This document shows, piece after piece, positions 1-8,649 of a stretch of DNA of 64,000 nt. The notes under the pieces are model-generated. The model searched no databases and had not been told where the DNA came from. It saw only the letters and a list, made by a program, of their open reading frames with translations. The translations under genes were made by a program, and so were the position numbers. The stretch's first letter is position 1. Every line of letters begins with the position of its first letter. This stretch comes from Dipteris shenzhenensis. Its lineage: Eukaryota > Polypodiophyta > Polypodiopsida > Gleicheniales. The DNA lies in the NCBI GenBank assembly GCA_047967505.1, contig CM106540.1. The stretch is one strand, 5' to 3'.

Positions 1-1020
1 TGGGATGAGAATGGGCAAGATGAGGTTAAGGGCAATAGGTCAAGCCTAGAGGAATCATGTAGAAGAGTGGAGGAAGGAACACTATGAATGGTAAAAAAAG
101 ATCAATGTAATTGTGTTTGATATCAATGGGTGTAATATGATGTGGCATGGATAATATAAAATAGGAGAAATATGGATCCATGGTCGAGGTGGAAGCTTAC
201 TCATGTGCCAACCTCTCCATGTGAATTGCCCCTTGTGTGCATTGAATAGGATGGTTGTGCTCGGATGAGTTGGTAAGCATCTTTGTTCTAACCCTCCACT
301 TGCCCTCATAGATACTTGTGTGCAATTTAAAATAGGAGAAGGTCCAAGGAGGTGAGTCGTTCACTCTTGACTTAGGAGATAGCATCTTGGAAAATGGAGC
401 TTATGGGTTGAAGATGTCCACCTGGAAGATACCACCTCCCACCTTGTGCATGTGTGATTCCAATTAATGAAGAGAGAATTGGCTTACTAAGGGTATGTGA
501 GTAAGAAAGGGGATGCTCCCATTGCATACACCTTTCATTGTTCATATCTCATTGCTTGTATATGCCATGTTCTCTCCAATCAAGCTATGAAGACTCTTCT
601 CCTTTCCTCGTGGTATCTCTCTTTCTTTGTCCATTTCTTGCCATAGCTTTTACCATTTCCTCCCCATGTGTGTATCTCTCCCACTTGTCATCCTCTAATT
701 GAATCTCTCCTTCCTTTGCCTCCTTTGGTTATCCCTTGTTAATGTGTTTATACAGATTGCAAGAGGAGACATGGTGTGATGGGGAGATTATTCTACATGG
801 TCATTTTGTAAGAATTCTTGAGTCTTTTTAGCCAAAAGAGGATAGAAGCAAGCACAAGGGAAGATGAGGGGTTGTTGCATAGAAGAGCACATGCTACACT
901 TCTACAAAACAAGGCAATAAGTAAAGAGAAAAAATGTAGCAGTGGTGTGAAAAAGATAAGGCACCAAATAATGGTGGTGGACAAGTAAGCAACATGAGTA
1001 AAGTAGCACTAGTGAGGACA
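1..1020. other. No recognisable gene
   Basis: I see no conserved domain, splice pattern or RNA gene here. The few short ORFs have no recognisable motif and composition typical of intergenic plant DNA. Confidence 0.5.
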
Positions 1021-1303
1021 TCAAGTGCAAGAGTCAATAAATGATTTTGTAAGTGGGGAGTGCTTATGTAGTTAGAGTCCTTAAGAGGATCTCAAAGTGA
1101 TGTTTTTCGTTTGGAAGTTGCTTGGAAGTGTGCACACATTGATAGGAAAGCAAGTGCAAGAGTCAATAAATGACTTTGAGCACTAGTGAGTAAAGCAAGT
1201 GAAAGAGTCAATAAATGATTTTTTAGGGGGGAGTGGTATTGTGGTTGGAGTCATTACGAGGATCTCAATTGTTTGGCACTTACTTTGAAGTGTGCACACG
1301 TTG
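1021..1303. repeat. Degenerate tandem duplication, about 110 bp unit
   Basis: A segment starting with the motif GAGTCAATAAATGA and ending with GTGTGCACAC (1021-1141) is followed by a fragment of itself (1150-1185) and a second near-complete copy (1194-1303). The copies differ by substitutions and small indels, so the duplication is old. No coding content is visible. Confidence 0.6.
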
Positions 1304-1577
1304 TCTTTCGATAGCTTCTTTTCCTTCTTTTGATATAGGATGACCTTATCCTCCTTTTCCTTGTCATCATGTTTTTTAACACGAGTGTTGTTGCTTTCTA
1401 GTTAAAGAATAAAGAAAAAGAATAAATTTTGTCCATTGAAGCCATGATTGGTAAGAACTAGCATATCAGGGTAGGGCGTGGAGGACAAGATGATGTGTTT
1501 GAAAGAAAAGAAACTGATAAGGTAGGACTTAGCATTTGTGATGGGTGAAGTAATCAAAGGCTAGTATTGACATGATT

Positions 1578-1650
1578 CAACTTTATATGTATACATACAC
1601 ACATACCTACATATACATATGCATATGCGTATGCATATACATATACATAT

Positions 1651-1685
<35 letters not shown>

Positions 1686-1803
1686 TACATATACGTATAC
1701 GTATACATATATGCATACCTATACCTATACATATACATATACATATACATATGCATATGCATAGCATATGCATTTACCTGTACATATACATATACATACA
1801 CAT
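1578..1803. repeat. TACATA/ACATAC microsatellite
   Basis: This is an almost uninterrupted alternating purine-pyrimidine tract built from TACATA, CATATA and CACATA hexamers with TATGCATATG interruptions. It opens spurious ORFs of Tyr/Ile/His/Met repeats on both strands, which are not genes. Confidence 0.95.
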
Positions 1804-2641
1804 TATTGAGAGTGACATGACTAAAAGATCATGATTAATCCACCATTGGATCTCAGAAACTTTAGTGAGGTCATTTTGGTGGGCAGAGTTGATGGTCCCT
1901 TCATTTTTATTGATTGTGTAACCCACCCACCATTGTAATCCTACCACATTCCATGTAAGCACAATGGAGTCAACTTGATTGTTGGCCTCTAAGGCATGAC
2001 TTTGCTTTTCATATCTTTGAAAAGCACTAGAGTTGACTTGTAGCTAACATGACAAATAGTAGTTTTGATGAGATGTAACGGCGTAAGGTCACAATCCTTA
2101 GTCCACTAGTTTGTCTACATTTAAGTACCAGCCTATGGTGAGCATGGGATATTGAGGTGAGAAGGGACAAGTAAGGATGATATCACTTACTTTATCTCAA
2201 GTGAATCAGGGTTCTAGTTGGCAAGGCCAATAGAGGAATGGGACAATTTCTTAACCTAAACAATGGACACCTATCTTTAGGATCGTGAAAGAAGTGCAAG
2301 TAGGGCAAACTTGTTTGGCCTTTTGCTCCCTTTGGAGAGGGTGGGAGTGTTTATTGCCCTTCCTTTATAGACTAGTGGGATAAATAATAATGATTTAATA
2401 AAAGTAGTGAAGAGCCATGAGGAGGCCGTTCCTGCGACTGCGTAGTAGCAATCCTTTTGTGAAAGTACAACAAGACGGATGGGTGCATGCAAGCACTACC
2501 CTTCAACGTCCAACATTGAACGCAGATGAAGCTGCGTGAGAAGATTGTTGCATGGACTCCAAGTAGTTTGAGAGTACTCAAGTGAGAACTAGTTCTATGG
2601 GTGGCACGTGTAGAGTAACCCAATTCAAAGGAAAAGTGAAT
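1804..2641. other. No recognisable gene
   Basis: Unique-looking sequence. I found no domain, transfer RNA or repeat that I can support. Confidence 0.4.
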
Positions 2642-3070
2642 TGATGCTATAGCCCGCCCCTTTTAGGGGCAGTGCTAACAAACTCAGAGGTAAAGATGAT
2701 GGCAACATCATATGTGTTGATTGTCTGATGTTGATTGGGCACAGGGGAGATCTCCACGGTCCAAGGGAAGTGACTGGGCACTGGGGGAGAGGCCGAGCGC
2801 GCTGGGTGCCCGGCCACGACCCGAACACAAGAAGGGCCACTTCCCCGACCCAAAGCTCACGAGAAGGGCCACTTCTCCGACCCAAAGTTCATCTATAAAG
2901 CTTTGGTGGCCGCCTTAATTCCGTCTTCTTCAAGCTTCATCTTCCTAGTTTGTCAATCGACTGGAGTCTTTCTTGGAATTCAAGCTTTCCGTTCCTCTTA
3001 GAATTCGACTATCGCCTTTCCGGATTTTCATTTACCCCGAATCGTATCACCGTTTGATTTGCCAAGGTTT
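2642..3070 (+). promoter_or_regulatory. Possible promoter and 5' leader of an unidentified gene
   Basis: GC content rises here above both flanks. Two direct copies of a 32-bp unit containing AAGGGCCACTT and CCGACCCAAAG (2834-2895) end just before a TATA-like TATAAAG at 2894-2900. A pyrimidine-rich stretch then runs to CCAAG/GTTTGT near 3066, which looks like a plant 5' splice donor. The layout (repeat upstream element, TATA, CT-rich leader, leader intron) resembles a plant promoter, but no convincing downstream coding exon was found. The region may be a promoter orphaned by rearrangement. Confidence 0.35.
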
Positions 3071-3390
3071 GTAATCATTGCGTTTTCGCTGTACCCTTTG
3101 AGAGTTTGGGACTTTGTCGTGCTCGTTTTGCCAATCCAGCAATTGTTCTACGTCTTTAATTTTGATTTTCCGCCAGAGGACATGTAGGAAATAGTGCTAG
3201 ATTTGGCGACTTAGATCGTGGGGATTGAAATGAATATGTCCGTGTGCACTTCTACGGGTCTTTCCATTAGACTAGCGGGGGTGGATGAGACCATAAGCAC
3301 ATTTTGGAGTTTTAGATATGTGAGGGTATTCTCTTGTCATTATAGCACATCCGAGAACGCTCTAATTTAGAAATCGTCTGCACACTTCCA

Positions 3391-3609
3391 ATGCCAATGT
3401 CTCAATTTCTTCAGCTACGGAACGAATGCTATACATCGAGGTGTACTATTCCGATTGATGGACTAAGATTCTTTCCAAATTTTGCAGAGAAATTCAGGTT
3501 TGGGATGGACATAGCACTACATGTGGAAGATCCAGTTACGTCAAATCCACGTCTTGCAGGAACATTTGACGTGTATAACAACATTGTGGTAGAGTCCCTC
3601 CTCCTTTGA
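3391..3609 (+). CDS. Weak candidate exon downstream of the possible promoter, unknown product
   Basis: A 72-codon ORF lies about 0.5 kb after the TATA-like site. A possible splice acceptor TTTGCAG at 3481-3487 would shorten it to the stretch beginning near 3488, with an internal ATG at 3505 (MDIALHVEDPVTSNPRLAG...). I do not recognise the protein and it has no obvious domain. Because the reading frame is short, this could be chance. It is listed only because its position fits the leader and intron pattern upstream. Confidence 0.15.
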   Translation: MPMSQFLQLRNECYTSRCTIPIDGLRFFPNFAEKFRFGMDIALHVEDPVTSNPRLAGTFDVYNNIVVESLLL

Positions 3610-3770
3610 TTTGAGTTAACCGTCATTGTGTGGGTTGAGCTCTTCAAGGGAATCAGAACTTGGTTTGGAAAGAATATATTTTGCACGTGCATTGTGTGCC
3701 GGTTTTCCCTCAGAGGATCCTGCCTCTGTTTCAATGTCTTTTGCAAAAGTGTTAAGCAGCCTCATATTTG

Positions 3771-4001
3771 TCAATTCCTAATAGTGTCTTTAATATGAAC
3801 ACTGTTTTCTCCAGAATTCGGTATTTTTTTGAATCTTTTGGAGAGAGTATTAAAATTGTCGGTGGCCTCCGTTTGGCTAATGTCATCTTTCACAAGATGC
3901 ATATCTTCAAAGAAATAGATGTGTGTTAGTGAAGCTGTGGTGCACAAAAACCGCTCGTGTTCATCCGCATACTTCTTTGACTTGGCGTGCATGTCTTGCA
4001 T
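3771..4001 (-). pseudogene. Charged ORF, possible gag remnant on the minus strand
   Basis: The minus strand carries a 76-codon hydrophilic reading frame (KSKKYADEHERF near its start, KRFKKIPNSGENSVHIKDT near its end). It lies in line with, and on the same strand as, the gag-like frames between 4194 and 6350. It could be a further piece of the same decayed element. No family motif is visible. Confidence 0.2.
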
Positions 4002-4193
4002 GCGGCCACTTGCATCCCCATCTTCTCGAGCTCCTCTCTTGCTTACTCATAGTTAATAGCCATGCCTCTTATTGTTCAATTCATGCCAACTTTGCATCCA
4101 TGCATGGCCTTAAATGGGCTTGTTCCAATTGCTTGGTGCTACACTTGATAAATGCATGGACACTTCCACACATAAAAAACTAGCTTTCAAAAA

Positions 4194-4560
4194 TTAAAGC
4201 ATGCAATGGGTCAGTTTCCCCAGTTGAGCTTGGACTGGTTGGCTGTCCAATGGTTCCGTTGCATTGGTCTTGACGGAGACAGGAGCAAATGTCCAATCTT
4301 GCTTTTCGTTTGCTTCCCGGGCTTCACGATCCCGTTGCTCTTTGGCTTCTTGGATAGCACAATCCTCATGTTCTGCACTATACTGACATGACAGGCAGCA
4401 GACTGCCACATGTCAGTCTATACCTGCACATGCTACAGCCCATGGGGCTGATATGGCATTCTGCCCATATATGCTCCTACTGGTGCCTGTCTGGTGTTGC
4501 TGCAATTGCTGTTGCTGATGTGGATTGCTGCTGGCTGCCATGTGTCTTGTGGACTGTCCA
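4194..4560 (-). pseudogene. Gag-like fragment with a cysteine/histidine cluster
   Basis: Reading the minus strand from ATG at about 4539 gives a Gln-rich start (MAASSNPHQQQQLQQHQ), one in-frame stop, then a Cys/His cluster (CCLSCQYSAEHEDCA) and a charged tail (KEQRDREAREANEKQD) ending at 4194. The spacing C-x2-C-x6-H-x2-C recalls nucleic-acid-binding knuckles of retroelement gag-like proteins but is not a canonical CCHC knuckle. With the LTR and primer-site candidates at 6522-7326 on the same strand, I infer a decayed LTR element. The class is uncertain, and a tyrosine-recombinase element is an alternative. Confidence 0.3.
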
Positions 4561-4628
4561 CTCGTAATTTGAGGGACTATTATTGTCCATGAGCTTATGA
4601 AGGGAAATCTGGCCTAAGAAAAGGATAT

Positions 4629-5914
4629 ATGTCATGGGGACGTGATGGCGAAGTGATTAAACTAACCGCCATTGAATTTGGCCTAGGGGTGCCAGGTCAG
4701 GGGCATTAATTAATGTCGTGCAACAGGTGCAACTCCTAGTGCTATTAGCTTGGTCCTATTCTCTAGGGTCACTGGTTCTAAACACTAGGGTCACAACTTA
4801 AAAAGTGACCCCTAGGGGCATTAAATTCCCACGTCCAATTTGCCATGTGTCCTGAGTGTGTGCATGCTTGGGCTCTATGCTTGACTTGTGGTGCCTGTGT
4901 GTCCCATCTGGAAGCACCTGGAAGGTCTTGGAGCCCTTCCCTATCCTACCCTATTGTTGTGGGTCTTCTTCCCTACCACAGGAGTCTTTTGGAGAAGGTG
5001 GCAGATTTTTGCAGCTCTCCCCTTGCTGGCTGAAGACGTTTTTGGTGATTTCTCCGTGACAGATCTTTTCCCATTGGTGTTTCCTGCTGTTGGCATGCTC
5101 CTTGGGCCTGGGCGTCTCTATTTTGGGCCTTTTCTGAAGCTTTTCTCGACATTCTTCGCAACATAATGCTTCCTTTTCATTGTTTGAGGCCATATTCTTC
5201 TATGTTTTCTGTACTTTTGGGACAGCAAACATGATAGTTTGGTGTTTCAAGAGGGGATGTCACGGGGATGTGATGGCGAAGTGATTAAACTAACCGCCAC
5301 TGAATTTGGCCTAGGGGTGCCAGGCCAGGGGCATTAATTAATGTCTAAAGGGTACCTACTATTGAATGTGCAACAAGTGCAACTCCTAGTGCTATTAACT
5401 TGGTCCTAGATTCTCTAGGGTCATTGGTTTTGTTCACTAGGGTCATGTTTTAAAAATTGACCCACTAGAGGTCCTATTTACTAGGGTCACTGGTTCTACA
5501 CACTAGGGTCATGACTTAAAAAGTGACCCCCTAGGGGCATTAAATTCCCACGTCCAATTTGCCATGTGTCCTGAGTGTGTGCATGCTTGGGCTCTATGCT
5601 CGACTTGTGGTGCCTGTGTGTCCCATCTGGAAGCACCTGGAAGGTCATGGAGCCCTTCCCTATCCTACCTTGCTGTTGTGGGTCTTCTTCCCTACCACAG
5701 GGGTCTTTTGGAGAAGATGGTGAATTTTTGCAGCTCTCCCCTTGCTGGCTGAAGACTTTTTTGGTGATTTCTCCACGACAGATCTTCTCCCATTGGTGTT
5801 TCTTGCTGCTGGCATGCTCCCTAGGCCTGGGCGTCTCTATTTTGGGCCTTTTTAGAAGCTTTTCTCGACATTTTGCGCGACAGAATGCTTCCTTTTCATT
5901 GTCTGATGCCATAT
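4629..5914. repeat. Tandem duplication: copies at 4629-5197 and 5257-5914
   Basis: Both copies start with GTCAYGGGGAYGTGATGGCG and end with GAGGCCATATTC or GATGCCATATTC. Copy 2 is about 90 bp longer because the motif CTAGGGTCA...ACTTAAAAAGTGACCC is itself duplicated inside it (5396-5470 and 5471-5545). On the minus strand the two copies encode closely similar charged peptides (5193-4951 and 5918-5496; shared KRPKIETPRP and FSQQGESCKN), so the frame survived after duplication or the event is fairly recent. A purine run, CAAGAGGGGA, immediately precedes copy 2 and resembles a polypurine tract. No known family was recognised. Confidence 0.8.
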
Positions 5915-6350
5915 TCATGATCGCCTATCTCCTGGCTCCTGTCTGGTGCTATGCGCACTGAATTCTGAAGTTGCCACGGGCTGGAATCCTCACTTTGGTG
6001 GACGAATTCATGGCAGATTGATTGCTGGTTGCTGGGCGACTTCTCATGTGGCTTTTTTGGTGCTTGAAGGCAGTCAAGGACAGCTCCCTCCTGCCAGAGT
6101 CTGCTATCTGCTGGTCGACCATCTTTTGAGGCTGTTTCGAGCTGAAACAGGCTCCATTTGCTGGCCGAACTCGTCTTCTTCTTCTGCTTTGTGCAACTGC
6201 TGCTCTTGCTGAGTTTTGGAAGGTTGGATGCCCTGCCATTGGCCTGGAAGAGGATTGGGACACTAGTTGTGATACTTTCTTCCTGGGGGTGCAGTGGCAA
6301 GCCTTGGGCTCAGTAATGGCTTTGATTGGTGTGGATGTATTGCTTGGCAT
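5896..6350 (-). pseudogene. Gag-like ORFs of a decayed minus-strand LTR element
   Basis: Two overlapping minus-strand frames (6350-5949 and 6300-5896) are rich in Ser, Arg, Gln and Lys and lack membrane segments. They lie about 190 bp downstream, on the minus strand, of the primer-site candidate at 6522-6539, where gag is expected. Frames shift several times before 4951. Retroelement gag is an inference from position and composition; no capsid or protease motif is visible. Confidence 0.3.
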
Positions 6351-6521
6351 GATGTTGGGTTGCTCTGCTTGTGATATGCATGGCTACTGAAGGGAACCAA
6401 GAGAATAGCACTGGGAGTTGTTTACTAGCACAGCCACGGGTTGGCATTGTACTGGGTTGCACCTGCGGGTGAGTTCAAGAAGGGAGTCCCTTGTATTTGA
6501 ACTAACCAGTGAATAAATAAA

Positions 6522-6539
6522 TACCGCAAGGGGCGCCAA
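6522..6539 (-). other. Candidate primer-binding site, TTGGCGCC type
   Basis: On the minus strand the sequence immediately after the LTR candidate (which ends ...CCCAACA) is C-TTGGCGCCCCTTGCGG. TGGCGCC is the 3'-terminal complement used by several plant gypsy elements, such as the tRNA-Asp type; similarity fades after seven bases. It lies where a PBS should be relative to the LTR end and the gag-like frames. Confidence 0.4.
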
Positions 6540-6540
6540 G

Positions 6541-7326
6541 TGTTGGGCCAATAGGTGTCACTGTGTATGCTATTAAGTAGGGGCATTCTAGCGTCCCTTG
6601 TTTGTATGGTTCAGTGATGCTATGCTGTGAAATTGTATGCTCTAAGTATTGTGTGTGGGCAATGGCAATGGTACATGTTGGCTGTATTTTGGTGTTGTGA
6701 GATAATAATGTCAGACATACTGCCCTTTGTCAGTCAAAGGCCGGTTACAATATACAACTGGCTTTGACACAGTCACCTTCATAAATATGTGATCCCTTTA
6801 GTTAACTTTACTTCATGTTGCACCAATCCGACTTTCATCTCATGCAATACACATGTTCCCCAATGTCCCTGGCTCAATTCAAGTTGCACAAATGTTGAAA
6901 TGTATTGCACATCTTTGTAGGTAGCATGTGACACTGTTGCTCACATAGCACTAGTATGCAGGATGCTAGGTGTCCTACTTGTTCCTGTAGTCCTAATTGT
7001 CCTTAGCAAGACAGTCATTTCAGTTGTAACCTTGGTTCCGAGGGATAGGGTGTGGCGAGTTTCTTTCCTCAATTATTCCTCCAGCTGATTTTCTCCTTGT
7101 ATGCCCTGGAAAGCCGTAGATATGGTATGGATACATGCACCCTTACCTCTACCAGATGGAAGTGTTGGTGCATACCCACATGGCAGTGCATTGATATATA
7201 TAATATGGAAAGTCATGATATGGATACATGCACACTTACCTCTACCACATGGCAGTGCGTTGGTGCATGCCCAGATATGTCAAGCCGAGTGGTGATGGAG
7301 TCCTGTTGTAAGGGTCAGGGCTAACA
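6541..7326 (-). mobile_element. Candidate LTR of the decayed minus-strand element
   Basis: In plus-strand coordinates the segment starts TGTTGGGCC and ends GGGCTAACA, giving TG...CA ends with near-perfect short inverted repeats (TGTTGG/CTAACA). On the minus strand its end abuts the TTGGCGCC primer site. It contains two copies of a 55-70 bp unit (GATACATGCAC...CACATGGCAGTGC; about 7128-7190 and 7222-7262) and a TATA-like TATATATAATAT between them. No second LTR was found in the window, so the borders rest on terminal motifs only. Confidence 0.4.
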
Positions 7327-7812
7327 GTGTCAACAGTTTCACTATACCTAACATCCCTCCCACTATCTTACATTGATATAGCAGCTCTTTCCCCAGTCCT
7401 AGTGTTCTTTACCAAAGAAGCTCCATGTGTAAGATACCTTGAACGAAAACAGCACAATCTATGCTTTTTCTGGAGCATGAATGAACTATATTTTAAGGAA
7501 AGAGAAGCTCGGCAAGTCTTGAGCCACGTGGAACAACAACCAAACTATTTTGGCAAACCAAGCTGCGAGATATCCTCAGACAGTAGCAAACCTGAACCAT
7601 GAGACTATTACTATTTTATGCTATACCTGCTACTTTTGTGGGCTGTTTACCACCCAAAAGGAGGATGGACCATGCCATAAGAGTTTGAGAAAAGTCTAAG
7701 GATTTCCAGGGTATACATAGAGAAAATCAGCTGGAGGAATAAAGAACCTCGCTACGCCCTAGACTCAAACTGGTAGCTCAGGTTCCCAGCTATCCCTGGT
7801 AACCAAAATTAC
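7025..7812. repeat. Imperfect inverted repeat, arms 7025-7112 and 7703-7812
   Basis: The right arm is the reverse complement of the left (shared core CCTCCAGCTGATTTTCTC plus TGTAAYYTTGGTT at the outer end). It carries about 30 extra bp. The left arm lies inside the LTR candidate and the right arm outside it, so the right arm is probably an inverted fragment of a related LTR, or the product of a local inversion. It borders the HEMK2 pseudogene. Confidence 0.75.
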
Positions 7813-7902
7813 ATCTAGGCGTAACTGTATCATACATCATACTGCCTCGTCTGAGTACCTAAACCGTTTTTTTCTGATTTGTAGCCTCCCTCTCCTCAAT
7901 GA
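7327..7902. other. Spacer between LTR candidate and HEMK2 pseudogene
   Basis: No domain is recognisable. A pyrimidine tract followed by GATTTGTAG at 7876-7884 resembles a splice acceptor in front of the HEMK2 homology, but the frame does not continue through it. Confidence 0.35.
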
Positions 7903-8649
7903 AGAAGCGCAGATGTATGCCTTGTTGGATGTCACCCTGAGGTCTATGAACCTTGTGATGACTCATTTGCACTCGTTGATGCTCTCCTTGCTGATAGAGT
8001 GCACTTGAGAGAGCTTCAGCCAAGTTTGTGTGTGGAGGTGGGATGTGGCAGTGGCTATGTTATTACATCTCTTGCACTAATACTTGGTGATGACAAAGGC
8101 AAGGTAGAGTATCTTGCTACTGATATTAGTGTATCTTGCTACTGATATTAGTGAGGCAGCAGTGAATGTGACGTGGAGTACACTTACAGCCCACCATATC
8201 AATGCAGAAGTGATTGTTGCTGATCTTGTGTCGGGACTCAAGAAACGGCTAACTGGGGCAGTGGATGTGCTTTTATTTAACCCTCCCTATGTGCCAACTC
8301 CAGAAGAAGAGGTTGGGGTATTTGGGATTACATCAACGTGGGCTGGTGTCGGACAGTCATTGATTGCATGCTAGCAATAGTGGAGTTGCTCATGTCAAGC
8401 AAGGGCTGGTTTTATCTTGTGACTGTAACAGCTAACAACCCGGGAGAGATTTGCCAAATAAGGAGGCAGAAGGGCTTCGTATCAAGGATTGTCATCCAGC
8501 GCTACACACAGGAGGAGAGTCTACATGTGTTGAAATTTTGGACAGAAGCAGTGAATAGCTCATCAGACTCTACGTCCCCTACCTCTCGCTCATCCTTTCT
8601 GCAAGAATCTTTCTCTCAACGGTTGTCACGCTTTGTAACCTTAAAATAA
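7903..8649 (+). pseudogene. HEMK2: HEMK2/N6AMT1-type glutamine methyltransferase pseudogene
   Basis: The intact enzyme is a class I SAM-dependent methyltransferase; with Trm112 it methylates the Gln of the GGQ motif of release factor eRF1 in the cytosol. Here the homology starts at SADVCLVGCHPEVYEPCDDSF, runs through the SAM-binding motif EVGCGSGYVITSLAL, the catalytic NPPY loop (NPPYVPTPEEEVG) and the C-terminal half (FYLVTVTANNPGEIC, TQEESLHVLKFW). Three defects mark it as dead: an in-frame TGA just upstream (7900-7902) with no start codon; a 22-bp tandem duplication (8109-8130 and 8131-8152) that shifts the frame; and a second frameshift near 8345, in the segment after NPPY. The homology runs without introns through regions that are usually split in plant genes, so a retrocopied pseudogene is likely. 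A tail of about 40 codons after KFW is not typical of the family. Confidence 0.85.

Noticed and set aside
1561-1834. ORFs on both strands of Tyr/Ile/His/Met repeats
   Set aside because: Translation of the TACATA microsatellite; no other coding evidence.
5949-6212. Plus-strand ORF opposite the gag-like frames
   Set aside because: Shadow of the minus-strand reading frames.
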